Shown piece after piece: positions 63,054-64,000 of a stretch of DNA of 64,000 nucleotides (position 1 is the stretch's first letter; the number at the start of each line of letters is the position of its first letter). The stretch lies in NCBI GenBank assembly GCA_963772225.1, contig CAVYWD010000004.1, forward strand, positions 372,001-436,000. Direction: 5' to 3'. The position numbers and the translations under genes were made by a program. Below the pieces are notes generated by a model. That model ran no database searches. It had not been told where the DNA came from and was given only the letters and a program-made list of their open reading frames with translations. This DNA is from CAVYWD01 sp963772225 (GTDB lineage Bacteria; Myxococcota; Myxococcia; Myxococcales; UBA5297).

Positions 63054-63878
63054 TCAGTCTGCCGCGAGCGATGCGTTGGCGGCGGCGGCGATCGCCGCGT
63101 TGACTGCTTGGAATAGGGCTTCCGAGATGCGCTCGTACTCGGTCTGCACCTCACCCTGGAAGCCCATGTCGTTCCACGACCCCATGCCGCCAAACACCCA
63201 TGCTTTCTGACACGCGGCGAGAAGGGCGCTCGCCGCGGGCGGGAGAATGCCTTGAGGGGCAAGGTCCTTGTGGTAGACGTCCGAGCCAGCCCCCGTATCG
63301 AGGATGCTCAAGGCGCCCTCGAAACACTCGATGAAGCCGCCGCATTCGTGTTTTCGGGCAAACGGAGCGATCTCGGCGAGCGCCCGTCGCAGACGATCAA
63401 CATGCTTCATGAGGTCGGCGGCAGCGGGCGCCCATCGCCCGTCGGCTTCTCCGACCTTGCCGTAGGTCACCCGCCAGATGCGATTTGCTGGGGCTTGCTG
63501 GTTCCATACAGTCCAGCGAGCCATCCAGAGGGCCGAGTTCGGGGCCCTCGAAAGAGTCGCAATGGACCACCGCTCACCCCCGCCGATGAATCCGGCGCTC
63601 ATCCGGTCGTCGAGACGCGGGTCGCCTGAGCTCTCGTGATCGAGCCGTAGGCCTTGAGCACCTTCGCTTCTCAGCACTTCAAACCAATCGTCCGGTGCTG
63701 CGGCGACGGCGTGTTCCTTCGCCTTGCCACGGAGGCCATGTCGTAGCTCCACGAACTCCACGCGGTCGCAGAACTGGCAGGTCGAATTATCGGGAAAGAA
63801 GCGGGGACGTTCGAGGCCGCGAAGCGCGGCGTTGCCGTGGCACACGATGGCAGCGATTTGTGCGATCGGACCATTCAC
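63054..63878 (-). CDS. hypothetical protein
   Basis: From GTG 63878 a 274-aa protein; the frame remains open to 63983, so the true start may be upstream. N-terminal CHGNAALRGLERPRFFPDNS and TCQFCDRVEFVELRHGLRGK (CxxC) are followed by a mixed domain with WSIATLSRAPNSALWMARWT and a helical C-terminus (GSWNDMGFQGEVQTEYERIS). Not recognised. It looks cytoplasmic and intact. Confidence 0.5.
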   Translation of the reverse strand: MNGPIAQIAAIVCHGNAALRGLERPRFFPDNSTCQFCDRVEFVELRHGLRGKAKEHAVAAAPDDWFEVLRSEGAQGLRLDHESSGDPRLDDRMSAGFIGGGERWSIATLSRAPNSALWMARWTVWNQQAPANRIWRVTYGKVGEADGRWAPAAADLMKHVDRLRRALAEIAPFARKHECGGFIECFEGALSILDTGAGSDVYHKDLAPQGILPPAASALLAACQKAWVFGGMGSWNDMGFQGEVQTEYERISEALFQAVNAAIAAAANASLAAD

Positions 63879-64000
63879 TTGCTCGACTCCTCGGCTGGGC
63901 GACTCGAAGTCTACTATGACATCGGTCGGCGGCCCATCGGCGGGCCCCGGATGCCGCGCCCGGCAGATGCACGAATCGGCCAACCTCCTCGTCGGCGATG

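Noticed and set aside
1..64000. CRISPR arrays, rRNA or tRNA genes
   Set aside because: No regularly spaced repeats, no rRNA core sequences and no tRNA-like cloverleaf were noticed; a covariance-model scan was not possible.

Overview
The window is high-GC bacterial DNA. Its gene content suggests a member of the Myxococcota or a close relative: a TTG-started sugar hydrolase, tandem-module secreted phosphoesterases, a very large polymorphic-effector-like protein, heavy-metal RND efflux, and an IS21-type element carrying a ParB-like gene. This placement is inference from gene content only; no rRNA, tRNA or CRISPR array was seen.

The left half (1-33.7 kb) is a decayed, mobile-element-rich zone. 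It opens with a ParD-like/zeta-toxin module and one of two near-identical glycosidase copies (1195-2577 and 6516-8336). Each copy is broken, but differently: one has lost its 5' end, the other has an internal amber codon. Between them lie DUF429 and RhuM genes and a membrane protein. Next come an IS1380 scrap, a frameshifted HlyD-like gene and a complete five-gene IS21-family element (10094-14699) whose mirrored ends I could locate. After it follow a broken tyrosine recombinase, IS91-like fragments dispersed at four places, and two truncated DDE transposases lying head-on.

Between two IS91-like fragments, and just past the second, sits the most unusual part (19.87-25.2 kb). It is a row of small genes that look like immunity proteins. 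Two are preceded by orphan C-terminal tips of toxins. Several are frameshifted, and one family occurs twice in different stages of decay. I read it as a polymorphic-toxin immunity graveyard or orphan immunity array. Two exported proteins follow, then an autoregulated TetR regulator with a Bacillus LmrA/YxaF-like operator, coupled to a reductase-hydrolase fusion. After that come SulP, ZIP and CzcC/CzcA debris, and an LLM monooxygenase/DJ-1 operon.

The right half (33.6-64 kb) is mostly intact. A TetR regulator faces an export operon (38-aa membrane peptide, ABC ATPase, DUF2141, metallo-beta-lactamase-fold hydrolase, FtsX permease). A czcB-czcA-czcC metal-efflux operon follows, with a His-rich protein upstream, a candidate Fur box and a divergent TonB-dependent receptor. 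Then come a caspase/CHAT-like protein and two small genes. The last block handles phosphate esters: a 1576-aa lipoprotein with two 5'-nucleotidase modules, and an alkaline phosphatase with a small exported partner. A 1078-aa effector-like gene has been inserted between these phosphatases. It is flanked by a 453-bp duplication of the nucleotidase 3' end and a fragment of the phosphatase gene.

CzcC and DUF2141 each carry a single-base frameshift in otherwise healthy operons. These may be sequencing or assembly errors rather than true pseudogenes.
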